Of a stretch of DNA of 64,000 nucleotides, positions 1 through 10,187 are shown one piece after another (the stretch's first letter is position 1; the number at the start of each line of letters is the position of its first letter). Both the position numbers and the translations under genes were made by a program. The notes beneath the pieces are model-generated. The model had not been told where the DNA came from and did no database searches. It saw only the letters and a program-made list of their open reading frames with translations. The DNA is taken from the NCBI GenBank assembly GCA_913055685.1, contig CAJXKC010000005.1, positions 1 to 64,000 of the forward strand. The letters are read 5' to 3'. This DNA is from an uncultured Flavobacteriales bacterium (lineage in GTDB: Bacteria > Bacteroidota > Bacteroidia > Flavobacteriales > Schleiferiaceae).

Positions 1-28
1 TTTAATCAGTAATTAAATGTAAAACCTG

Positions 29-165
29 ACAACCAAAAGCAGGAAAGGACATCTCTTCCTCTCTTCCTCTCTTCCCCTCCTCCCTTCCTCCCCTCCTCCC
101 CTCCTCCCCTCTTCCCCTACCCTTTCATTTTCTAAATTCTAGATTCTAAACTCTAGATTCTAAAA
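29..165. repeat. Compound low-complexity repeat upstream of dnaX
   Basis: Positions 29-51 (ACAACCAAAAGCAGGAAAGG) are followed by an unbroken pyrimidine tract at 52-118 and then by AT-rich tandem copies of CTAGATTCTAAA at about 131-165. The first two parts recur in opposite orientation at 19945-20010, so this is a dispersed module and not a chance C/T run. No gene is visible between the window start and dnaX. Confidence 0.7.
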
Positions 166-167
166 AC

Positions 168-175
168 TACCTTTG
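168..175 (+). promoter_or_regulatory. Putative Bacteroidota -7 box of dnaX
   Basis: TACCTTTG fits the Bacteroidota consensus TAnnTTTG. It ends five bases before the dnaX ATG, so the transcript would be leaderless or nearly so. No clear TTG -33 element is seen 19-20 bp upstream, which lowers confidence. Confidence 0.4.
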
Positions 176-180
176 CTCCT

Positions 181-2052
181 ATGGAGAATTACATCGTTTC
201 GGCGCGTAAATATCGTCCCCAAGTTTTCGACGAGGTGGTCGGTCAGCAGCACGTTACCAATACCCTCTTTAAGGCCATTGAAAGCAATCATCTGGCGCAA
301 GCCTTGCTTTTCACGGGTCCGCGTGGGGTGGGTAAAACGACCTCGGCCCGTATCCTGGCGAAAATGATTAATGCCAGTGAGAACGATGATCCAAACCAGG
401 ATTTTTCCTTCAATATCTTTGAGCTCGATGCGGCTTCCAATAACTCGGTAGACGACATCCGTAATCTTATCGACCAGGTGCGCTTCGCCCCGCAGGTGGG
501 TCGCTACAAGGTCTACATCATCGATGAGGTGCACATGCTCTCTCAGGCGGCTTTCAATGCTTTTCTAAAAACCTTGGAAGAGCCTCCCAAGCACGCCATC
601 TTTATCTTGGCTACCACCGAGAAACATAAGATTATCCCTACCATCTTAAGTCGTTGTCAGATTTACGATTTTAAGCGTATCTCAGTAGACGACATCATGG
701 GGCATCTTAAAAATGTGGCCGCCAAGGAAGGAGTAAGTGCCGATGATGCGGCTTTGCGTATCATCGCTCAGAAGGCAGATGGAGCCTTACGCGATGCGCT
801 CTCTATCTTTGACCGGATTGTCTCTTTCTCGGGTGAGCATGTTTCCTATCAGGATGTGATTGAAAACCTGCGTATCCTCGACTATGAATACTATTTCCGC
901 ACCATCGATTTGGTGAGTCAGGATGACCAAGCGGGATTACTCAATATTTTCAATGAAGTCTTAGAAAATGGCTTCGACGGTCACCTTTACCTCGGCGGCC
1001 TAGCTTCGCATTGCCGCGATTTATTGGTGTGCCAAGATCAGCGCACCTTAAATCTGCTCGAAGTGGGCGAAGAAATAAAGGAGCGTTACCATCAGCAGGC
1101 GCAAGCGGTTAATGTCGACTTCCTCATGGCGGCCCTAAAAACCCTTTCCGAAGCGGATGTGCGCTATAAATCTTCCAATAATAGCCGGCTTTTAGTGGAG
1201 CTCAGTCTCCTCGAATTAAGTCGCCATTGGCAAGAAACCAGCGGCCAAAAAAAAAAGCCCAGTCCTAGCCTAGCGCAAAGTCCAGCGCCTAAAGTGCCCC
1301 AAAATCAAGCTAAGTCAAGCCCAAAACCAGAACCTCCAGCCCAGCCCAAGGCTACTGCGGAACCTAGCTTGGAGGAAAAGACAGCCCCACAGGAGACTCA
1401 AGCACCAAGCCCTGCTACTCAGATAAAGGAAAATCCGAGCCCAGATCAGGCTGCAGCTAATCCAAAACCGACCCAAGCCAAAGCAGCTCCAAGCGCAGGC
1501 GAAACGAAAAGTGAGGCAGATACCCCATCCGAAGCATGGACAGCGAAAAACCCAAAGCCCCTCGGCATCAAACGCAAAGGCAATAGCCTCTCCATTAGTG
1601 CCACCTTGCAGGGTCAGAATTTAAGTGAAGAAAAGGAGGAAGAAAGCGAAGAGGACTTAGACGCTCCGGTAGCGGGAAAACCGCAGGAGAATTTCGACCT
1701 AGATGCACTGCAAAAGGTCTGGAATCAATTTGTGGAAAAGGCGCGTGCTAATTCACAAAGAGTGGTAGTGGCCACTTTAGCCGATAAGGACCTGGCCATC
1801 AAAGATAATTTTGAGGTGGAGGTCACCCTCGACAATACCATCCAGGAGCAAGCTTTTAGCGAAGTAAAACGCGATTTACTCTATTTCTGTCGCGAGAATC
1901 TGCAAAATTTCGCCCTGCATTTCAGCATTAAGATCGTGAAGGGTAGTCAAAAATTAGACCCTTATTCGGCTCAGGAAAAATACCAATACCTATTGGAGAA
2001 AAATCAGCATTTATCCAGTCTAAAAGAGAAGCTTAACCTCGACCTGGAATAG
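181..2052 (+). CDS. dnaX: DNA polymerase III subunit gamma/tau
   Basis: This is the clamp-loader ATPase that assembles the sliding clamp and couples the replicative polymerases. The 623-residue protein has an AAA+ core with Walker A GPRGVGKT (residues 46-53), Walker B with DEVH (115-118), the DnaX signature ELDAASNNSVDDIR (81-94) and a sensor region LSRC. The usual four-cysteine zinc module between Walker A and this signature is absent (residues 64-80 contain no cysteine); I recall this from other flavobacteria. Domains I-III end near residue 355. A Pro/Ala/Lys/Gln-rich linker follows to about 470, then a tau-type C-terminal domain to 623. A run of ten A at the core/linker junction may direct production of a short gamma form. 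The ATG at 181 sits just behind a promoter-like box. It is a single gene; icd follows on the same strand with its own promoter. Confidence 0.95.
   Translation: MENYIVSARKYRPQVFDEVVGQQHVTNTLFKAIESNHLAQALLFTGPRGVGKTTSARILAKMINASENDDPNQDFSFNIFELDAASNNSVDDIRNLIDQVRFAPQVGRYKVYIIDEVHMLSQAAFNAFLKTLEEPPKHAIFILATTEKHKIIPTILSRCQIYDFKRISVDDIMGHLKNVAAKEGVSADDAALRIIAQKADGALRDALSIFDRIVSFSGEHVSYQDVIENLRILDYEYYFRTIDLVSQDDQAGLLNIFNEVLENGFDGHLYLGGLASHCRDLLVCQDQRTLNLLEVGEEIKERYHQQAQAVNVDFLMAALKTLSEADVRYKSSNNSRLLVELSLLELSRHWQETSGQKKKPSPSLAQSPAPKVPQNQAKSSPKPEPPAQPKATAEPSLEEKTAPQETQAPSPATQIKENPSPDQAAANPKPTQAKAAPSAGETKSEADTPSEAWTAKNPKPLGIKRKGNSLSISATLQGQNLSEEKEEESEEDLDAPVAGKPQENFDLDALQKVWNQFVEKARANSQRVVVATLADKDLAIKDNFEVEVTLDNTIQEQAFSEVKRDLLYFCRENLQNFALHFSIKIVKGSQKLDPYSAQEKYQYLLEKNQHLSSLKEKLNLDLE
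1247..1256 (+). promoter_or_regulatory. A10 slippage site in dnaX (putative gamma/tau switch)
   Basis: Ten consecutive A span codons 356-359 (CAA AAA AAA AAG), exactly where the ATPase/collar part meets the Pro-rich linker. A shift to the -1 frame reads GCC CAG TCC TAG (stop at 1266-1268). A shift to the +1 frame reads CCA GTC CTA GCC TAG (stop at 1271-1273). Either slip therefore yields a protein of about 362 residues. Thermus dnaX uses an A-run in this position by transcriptional slippage, and E. coli uses A AAA AAG ribosomal frameshifting. Use here is inferred. Confidence 0.6.
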
Positions 2053-2078
2053 TTAAAATTAGGTTCATTCCAAATTAA

Positions 2079-4429
<2,351 letters not shown>

Positions 4430-4430
<1 letters not shown>

Positions 4431-5134
4431 TGGCAAGGCGGGTCTGGGCGATAAGTTTTTTGGTACTACTTAGTCTAAGTAGCTTTTCGCCGATTCCCAG
4501 TTTTACTAAAGCAGAATTATTGGGGGATATTGATCCGAGTGACAGCTGGGACTTCGACCGTATCCGCTCCAAATACACTACTAAGGATAGGATCTACCTG
4601 CGCGATGAAGTCTATGATGCCTTTAAAGATATGTGGAAGGCGGCCCACAAAGAGGGTATCGAGCTCACCATCATTTCCGCTACCCGTAATCGCACCTATC
4701 AAAAAGGCATTTGGAACCGTAAATGGCTCACTTTCGGGGGAGCCGAAGAAGATCGCGCCCAACGGATTCTACAGTACAGTTCTATGCCCGGTACGAGTCG
4801 GCATCATTGGGGAACCGACTTCGATCTAAACGATCTCAACAATAGCTATTTCGAATCAGGGGAAGGCCTTAAAGTTTATGAATGGTTGCAAGCCCATGCG
4901 GCCGAATACGGCTTTTACCAACCCTATACCGCTTTTAACCCTTATCGAGATGCGGGTTACCGCGAAGAAAAATGGCATTGGTCTTATTTCCCCCTCGCTT
5001 CCAAATTACAACGCGCTTACCAACAAGTGGTAAAATATGAAGACCTCCGTGGTTTCATGGGCGATGAATACGCCGAGAAACTGGAGGTCATCAATAATTA
5101 TGTTATGGGTGTCGAGGCTTGGCCTAAAATCTAA
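4430..5134 (+). CDS. Secreted M15-family D-alanyl-D-alanine carboxypeptidase (VanY-like)
   Basis: A zinc peptidase that trims D-Ala from peptidoglycan stem peptides or cleaves related peptides in the periplasm. The 234 residues start with a signal peptide (MARRVWAISFLVLLSLSSFS). The M15B signatures are visible: SATRNRTYQKGIW, then SRHHWGTDFDL, where the first His and the Asp ligate zinc, and EKWHWSYF, which supplies the general base Glu or catalytic His. It overlaps icd by one base, although the two have no obvious functional link. The exact substrate cannot be told from sequence. Confidence 0.88.
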
Positions 5135-5210
5135 GGCGAATATCAAAACTCTGCGCTTCCATACCTAAACCCAATAAAAGGAGGGCTCCTAGGTAAATAA
5201 TCTTCTTCAT
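5124..5210 (-). CDS. Possible 28-residue signal-peptide-like microprotein
   Basis: The ATG at 5210 opens a short frame beginning MKKIIYLGALLLLGLGMEAQ and ending after SFDIRLRF at a TAG. It is a well-formed Bacteroidota signal peptide with an AQ-S cleavage-like site and almost no mature part. Its last 11 bases overlap the 3' end of the vanY gene in antisense. It may be a remnant of a secreted gene truncated at its 3' end, or a small membrane peptide. No clear promoter was found, and the gene is too short to be certain. Confidence 0.35.
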   Translation of the reverse strand: MKKIIYLGALLLLGLGMEAQSFDIRLRF

Positions 5211-5328
5211 ACTAAATTGATTGAATTGCACTCCAATTTAGCATTTCATTGATACTGAATTGTTTGGAATCAGTCCAAATCACCGGCATTATTTCCTAAC
5301 TTCGTGCCGCTCTGTAAAATCGACACCC

Positions 5329-6570
5329 TTGAAAAAAAATTCCCTGCTTTGGATCGCCGCCGGACTCCTTGCAAGCCTCCTCGCCTGGTGGGCTTTTAGC
5401 GGCGAAGAAGAGATAAATCGCGACATTACTGTAAGCTCCTTTCGAGCTAATTTCGAAGATGTGGTTAGTAGCTCGGGCGAGCTGATGGCCAAGAATTCGG
5501 AAGACATCATGGGCCCCTCCAATATGCGACGCTATGGCCTTTACAATATTAAAATCTCCGACCTGGTTGCCGAAGGTACTTATGTGCAAAAGGGTGATTT
5601 TGTGGCGGAGCTGGATAAAACCGAATTAAGCGGTAAGATCAACGAACTGCTCAATGAACTGGATAAAGCGAAGAGTCAGTATACCCAAACCCAGCTCGAC
5701 ACCACCCTTGAACTACGCCAGCAACGCAGTGAAATCGAAGCCCTAGCCTTCGACATCCGCCAAAAAAAGGTGGAAATAGAACAGAGCATCTACGAGCCAC
5801 CGGCTACAATTCAGCGCCTTAAATTAGATCTGGAAAAACTGGAGCAATCCCTCGACCAAAAGCGCTCCAATTACATCATTAAGCAAAAGCAGAGTGCCGC
5901 TAAAATGGTGGAAGCTTCGGCTAACCTCGCACAAACCCAAAATAAGTTCGACGCCCTGCAGGAATTGGAAAAAGAGTTCCGCATCAGCGCTCCCAAACAA
6001 GGCATGGTCATCTACAAACGCGAGTGGGGCGGCCGCAAGCGTAAAACCGGTTCGACCATCTCCCCTTGGGATCCGGGGGTGGCTACCCTCCCCGACCTCA
6101 GTGAAATGGAATCACGCACCTATATTAATGAGGTGGATATCCGTAAGGTAGAAGTGGGTCAGCTGGTAGAAATTGGCCTTGACGCCTTTCCGGAGGCGAA
6201 GCTCAGTGGCATCGTTACCGAAGTGGCCAATATGGGTGAAGACCGCGAGAATTCGGATTCCAAGGTTTTTGAAGTGGTGATTGCGGTGAATGAAAGTGAT
6301 TCGACCTACCGCCCCGGGATGACCACCTCCAACCGTATTATCACCGCTACCCTTGAGTCGGTAGTGCAGGTTCCTCTAGAAGCGATTTTTAGCGAAGAGG
6401 GGCGCACCTTCGTTTATAAAAACAGTGGGGTTTCCATTATCAAGCAAGAGGTAATGATTAGCACCAGCAACGATGAGTTTGCGGTTATTGAAGCGGGATT
6501 AGCCGAAAAGGAAGAGGTCTATCTCACCGAGCCGGCCTCGGCGCAAGATGCGGAAATACAAGCCATCTAG
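5329..6570 (+). CDS. HlyD/MacA-type periplasmic adaptor protein
   Basis: Membrane fusion protein linking an inner-membrane ABC permease to a TolC channel. From the TTG at 5329 it has 413 residues: a cationic start and one membrane anchor (LLWIAAGLLASLLAWWAF), a barrel/lipoyl half with VAEGTYVQKGDFVAELDKTE, a long Lys/Gln/Glu-rich coiled-coil hairpin at roughly residues 85-210, the second lipoyl half (FRISAPKQGMVIYKREWGG) and a beta-barrel domain with RPGMTTSNRI. An upstream TTG at 5260 would add 23 residues with no signal character, so I prefer 5329. It is followed after 4 bp by the permease gene and then by tolC, forming one operon. Confidence 0.88.
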   Translation: MKKNSLLWIAAGLLASLLAWWAFSGEEEINRDITVSSFRANFEDVVSSSGELMAKNSEDIMGPSNMRRYGLYNIKISDLVAEGTYVQKGDFVAELDKTELSGKINELLNELDKAKSQYTQTQLDTTLELRQQRSEIEALAFDIRQKKVEIEQSIYEPPATIQRLKLDLEKLEQSLDQKRSNYIIKQKQSAAKMVEASANLAQTQNKFDALQELEKEFRISAPKQGMVIYKREWGGRKRKTGSTISPWDPGVATLPDLSEMESRTYINEVDIRKVEVGQLVEIGLDAFPEAKLSGIVTEVANMGEDRENSDSKVFEVVIAVNESDSTYRPGMTTSNRIITATLESVVQVPLEAIFSEEGRTFVYKNSGVSIIKQEVMISTSNDEFAVIEAGLAEKEEVYLTEPASAQDAEIQAI

Positions 6571-6574
6571 GCCC

Positions 6575-7891
6575 ATGGATCGCTTAATCAGCAATCTAAA
6601 TATCGCTCTCGACGCTATCCTTGCCAATACGATACGCTCCATTCTTACCGCCCTAGGTATCATCTTTGGCGTGGCGGCGGTAATTACCATGCTGGCCATT
6701 GGTCGAGGCGCCCAGGTCGAAATCCTTCGTCAGATTGAACTGGTGGGGGTAAACAACATCGAAATCAAGCCGGTAGTAGAGCAGAAAGATGAACTTATTT
6801 CGGAGGAAATAAATCCGCTCGCCGAAAAGAAACGTTTTAGCAAGGGCCTCGACCTCGAAGATGCGCGGGGCATAGAGAAAATTCTCCCCACCATCAAAGC
6901 GATTAGTCCGGAGGTGGTCTTCGATACCTATGTAATTTCCGGTGGACGCCGACGCTCGGCCAAACTGGTTGGGGTCGAAAATGCCTTTTTTGAAGTGGCC
7001 AATATTCACCTGCGTCGGGGTCAGTTCTTTTCTAGTCAGCACCTCGAAGGCAAAGAGGCAGTCTGTATCATTGGCTCGGGTATGGCTAAAAAGCTCTTTC
7101 CAGGGGAAAATGTCCTAGGTAAACAGATCAAAGTGGGTAAGCAATGGCTCAGCATTATCGGGGTAACCTCGGGGGTAGCCATTTCCCAGAAAGCTCAAGA
7201 AAACTTGGGGATCCGTGACTATAATATGGACATTTACACGCCCATTACTACCCTGCTTAGTCGCTATCGTAATCGGGCTAAACTCCGCGAAGAGAATGGC
7301 CGCGACGACGATGAAGAAGAGTCAAAAAAGGTGCTTAATTACCATCAATTAGACCGACTCCTAATCCAGGTTGAAGAAAGTGATTTCCTGGCCTCTACCG
7401 CCGAGGTTATCGCGCGCTACCTCGAACGTAACCATAATCAGGTGGTCGACTTCGAAATTATTATACCCCAACAATTATTGGAACAGCAACAGCGCACTAA
7501 AGACATTTTCAACTTGGTCCTCTCTGCCATCGCGGGCATCTCTCTGCTGGTAGGCGGGATTGGCATCATGAATATCATGCTCGCCTCGGTACTTGAACGC
7601 ACCAAGGAAATTGGTACTCGCCTCGCTATCGGTGCAAAGAAACAGGACATCATCCAACAGTTCCTTTTTGAGGCCTTATTAATAAGCTTAAGTGGGGGTT
7701 TAATTGGCATCGCCTTGGGGGTTTTAGCCTCTTTCTTGGTGAGTGAGTTTGCCGAAATTGAAACCATTGTGAGCCCCCTATCCATTCTCATTTCCTTTGG
7801 GGTAGCCTCGGCAACCGGACTAGTATTTGGTTTGTCTCCCGCTCGCAAGGCGGCCGAAAAAAATCCCGTAGAATCGCTGCGCTATGAATAA
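6575..7891 (+). CDS. MacB-like ABC transporter permease (no ATPase domain)
   Basis: Inner-membrane subunit of a MacAB-TolC-type exporter of antibiotics, peptides or lipoprotein-like substrates. The 438 residues have a first TM segment (SILTALGIIFGVAAVITMLAIG), a MacB_PCD periplasmic domain at about 45-275, and three C-terminal FtsX-type TM helices with the ERTKEIGTRLAIGAKKQDI loop between the first two. E. coli MacB carries an N-terminal ATPase, but here there is none and no ABC ATPase gene lies in the operon, so the ATPase must be encoded elsewhere. ATG 6575, four bases after the adaptor stop, is preferred to ATG 6548, which overlaps that gene by 23 bp. It overlaps tolC by 8 bp. Confidence 0.9.
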   Translation: MDRLISNLNIALDAILANTIRSILTALGIIFGVAAVITMLAIGRGAQVEILRQIELVGVNNIEIKPVVEQKDELISEEINPLAEKKRFSKGLDLEDARGIEKILPTIKAISPEVVFDTYVISGGRRRSAKLVGVENAFFEVANIHLRRGQFFSSQHLEGKEAVCIIGSGMAKKLFPGENVLGKQIKVGKQWLSIIGVTSGVAISQKAQENLGIRDYNMDIYTPITTLLSRYRNRAKLREENGRDDDEEESKKVLNYHQLDRLLIQVEESDFLASTAEVIARYLERNHNQVVDFEIIIPQQLLEQQQRTKDIFNLVLSAIAGISLLVGGIGIMNIMLASVLERTKEIGTRLAIGAKKQDIIQQFLFEALLISLSGGLIGIALGVLASFLVSEFAEIETIVSPLSILISFGVASATGLVFGLSPARKAAEKNPVESLRYE

Positions 7892-9344
7892 AATTTTTCT
7901 CGCCCTTCTCCTACTATTTAGCCTTAATAGCTATGCTCAGGAAGAGTACCTCGACCTAAACCGAGCCATCCTCAGGGCCCAAAAGCAATCGCCTTCCTAT
8001 TTCCGGGCGATAAATTTGGCCGAGAACCGTTATTGGAACTACAAGCAATTTAGAGCCAGCCTGCTGCCGCAGCTAAACTTTAGCTCTACCCTGCCAAATT
8101 ACAGCTCGGCCATCGATCGGGTAACCTTGCCGGACGGAACTTTCGATTTCCCCGAAAGGGAGCAGCTCTTTATGAGTGGGAATCTTTCGGTCGACCAAAA
8201 CATTATTCTTACCGGTGGCCGACTTTCGCTTATTTCCAGCTTGCAGCGTACCGATGTGTATCGACCGGACCGACGCATAAACTTCTTTAGCACGCCCATC
8301 TCCGTTTCCTATTTCCAACCGATGTTCCTTTACAATCGCCTTAAATGGGAAAATAAAATTCAGCCCCTGGCCTACGAAGCTTCGCGTCGCTCCTATTCCG
8401 AGGATCTGGAAAATATTGCCAGTGAAACCACCCGCCTCTACTTCGAAGCGCTCAATGCCAAAGTAAGCAAGCGCATAGCCGAGCAAAACGTGAAAAACAA
8501 CGATACCATTTACAAGATCTCGGTAGGTCGCTATAATCTGGGTAAGATTGCGGAAAACGAATTACTGCAAATTGAGCTCAATCTCCTCAATGCGGAAAAC
8601 GCGCTAACCAATGCCCGCCTTAATTACGAAGTGGCCAGTCAGAATCTAAAGCGCTATCTCGAATTACCAATGAACAGCGAATTGGAACTCAGCATTCCCT
8701 CTGGGGTTCCCTTTATTGAGGTGAATCTGGAAAAAGCCCTCAGCGAAGCGCGTAAGAATCGGGCAGCGGTATTGCAATTTCGCCAACGTCGCTTGGAAGC
8801 GGAACAGTCGGTGGCCGAGGCCCGCGGCAATACCAATTACAATTTTAACCTCAGCGCTAATTTCGGGATCAACCGCCAGGCCTCGGAATTTAACACCGCC
8901 TACGCCACGCCCTATGCGCAGCAGCAAAATATCTCCGTAGGTATAAATATTCCCATCATCGACTGGGGACAAGCGCGTTCGCAAATCCGTCGGGCGCAAG
9001 CCAACCGCGATTTGCAGGAGGTGAATATTCGTCAGGATGAAATCAATTTTGAGCAAGAGATCTTTTTGCAGGTGATGCAATTCAATGCCCAATACCAGCG
9101 CCTCGAAATTGCCGCAAAGGCGGATACCGTGGCCCAAAAGCGTTATGAAGTAGCCCGCCAGCGTTACCTAACCGGAAAGATTTCCATCACCGATATCAAC
9201 ATCGCCCAAAGCGAGAAAGACCGGGCCAAGCAGAGCTATATCCAAGAGCTGCGGAATTTCTGGCAGGCTTATTACACCCTGCGTCGACTGACCCTCTTCG
9301 ACTTCGAAAAAGGGCAGGTAATTGAGTATGAGCTTAGTTTTTAA
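7884..9344 (+). CDS. TolC-family outer membrane efflux protein
   Basis: Trimeric outer-membrane/periplasmic channel completing the export system encoded upstream. The 486 residues begin with a signal peptide (MNKIFLALLLLFSLNSYAQ) and contain the duplicated long-helix OEP architecture. The N-repeat has KRIAEQNVKNNDTIYKISVG and NELLQIELNLLNAENALTNA. The C-repeat has VAQKRYEVARQRYLTGKIS with ITDINIAQSEKDRAK. Between them lies the beta-strand VGINIPIIDWGQARSQIR, typical of the family. It starts inside the end of the permease gene, indicating translational coupling. Its transcript ends at a strong hairpin at 9355-9405 shared with the convergent cdaA transcript. Confidence 0.92.
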   Translation: MNKIFLALLLLFSLNSYAQEEYLDLNRAILRAQKQSPSYFRAINLAENRYWNYKQFRASLLPQLNFSSTLPNYSSAIDRVTLPDGTFDFPEREQLFMSGNLSVDQNIILTGGRLSLISSLQRTDVYRPDRRINFFSTPISVSYFQPMFLYNRLKWENKIQPLAYEASRRSYSEDLENIASETTRLYFEALNAKVSKRIAEQNVKNNDTIYKISVGRYNLGKIAENELLQIELNLLNAENALTNARLNYEVASQNLKRYLELPMNSELELSIPSGVPFIEVNLEKALSEARKNRAAVLQFRQRRLEAEQSVAEARGNTNYNFNLSANFGINRQASEFNTAYATPYAQQQNISVGINIPIIDWGQARSQIRRAQANRDLQEVNIRQDEINFEQEIFLQVMQFNAQYQRLEIAAKADTVAQKRYEVARQRYLTGKISITDINIAQSEKDRAKQSYIQELRNFWQAYYTLRRLTLFDFEKGQVIEYELSF

Positions 9345-9354
9345 GGAGATTACT

Positions 9355-9405
9355 TAAACGCAAAGAAGCAAAGGCTCTTTATAACGCTTTGCTTCTTTGC
9401 GTTTA
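9355..9405. terminator. Bidirectional hairpin between tolC and cdaA
   Basis: A 19-bp perfect inverted repeat (TAAACGCAAAGAAGCAAAG at 9355-9373 against 9387-9405) with a 13-nt loop lies between convergent genes. There is no clean U-tract, so it may act bidirectionally with Rho or as a processing barrier. The right arm is identical over 19 bases to 39712-39730, so it is built from a dispersed repeat. Confidence 0.7.
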
Positions 9406-9416
9406 GGCAATATTCA

Positions 9417-10187
9417 CTACTCGCCTTTCAGAATACCTTCCAAGTCAGTGGCGCTCAGCTTATGCCTAAACTGATTATCCTGCACCACGCTAATCTCACC
9501 GGTCTCCTCCGAGACTACGATCGCGGTAGCATTAGCCTTTTCTGAGATTCCCATCGCCGCCCGATGTCGCAAACCAAAGCGCGAGGGCAAAGCGGTTTTT
9601 TCGGTGAGCGGTAAAATACAGCCCGCGGCCACAATTTTCTCCCCACTTATAATCACCGCCCCATCGTGCAAAGGCGAGTTCTTATTGAATATACTTTCCA
9701 ATAAACCCGCGCTAATCTTTGCCCCAATGCTAGTTCCCGTACTCGAATAAAACCCTAGCTTAGAATCGCCTTCCAAGACAATTAAGGCTCCAGTTCTCAC
9801 CTGCGACATATGTGTGCAGGCCTTAACCAGTTCACTGTAATCGATGGCGGTGCCGTCTTCCTCATCGCGTAAAAACTTCAACTGGCGGAAGAACATGCGC
9901 CGACGGGTAAAATTGGTGGAGCCAATTACCAGCAAAAAACGCCGGATTTCCTGCTGGAAGACTATCACCAATGCGATGACGCCCACGCCAATAAACTGAC
10001 CCAATATTTCCGATAAAAGCTCCATTTGCAAAGCTTCCACCAATTTCCAAATCAGGTAAATGGCCGCGACGCCGATCAATACATTAATTGCCACCGTATC
10101 CTTTATAAGCCGGTACAATTGATAGAGCAAAAAGGCCACCAATAAGATGTCGAGTAGGTCTAAAAAGCTGAAGTCGAGAAAAGACAT
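9417..10187 (-). CDS. cdaA: Membrane-bound diadenylate cyclase (CdaA type)
   Basis: It makes the second messenger c-di-AMP from two ATP, typically controlling osmolyte and potassium transport and the cell envelope. The 256 residues have three N-terminal membrane helices (around 6-22, 30-47 and 60-80) and a cytoplasmic DAC domain with the two catalytic motifs: DGA in NSPLHDGAVIISG and RHR in FGLRHRAAMG. The start directly abuts the folP stop (TAG then ATG), so the two form an operon, a pairing common in Bacteroidota. No c-di-AMP phosphodiesterase is in the window. Confidence 0.94.
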   Translation of the reverse strand: MSFLDFSFLDLLDILLVAFLLYQLYRLIKDTVAINVLIGVAAIYLIWKLVEALQMELLSEILGQFIGVGVIALVIVFQQEIRRFLLVIGSTNFTRRRMFFRQLKFLRDEEDGTAIDYSELVKACTHMSQVRTGALIVLEGDSKLGFYSSTGTSIGAKISAGLLESIFNKNSPLHDGAVIISGEKIVAAGCILPLTEKTALPSRFGLRHRAAMGISEKANATAIVVSEETGEISVVQDNQFRHKLSATDLEGILKGE

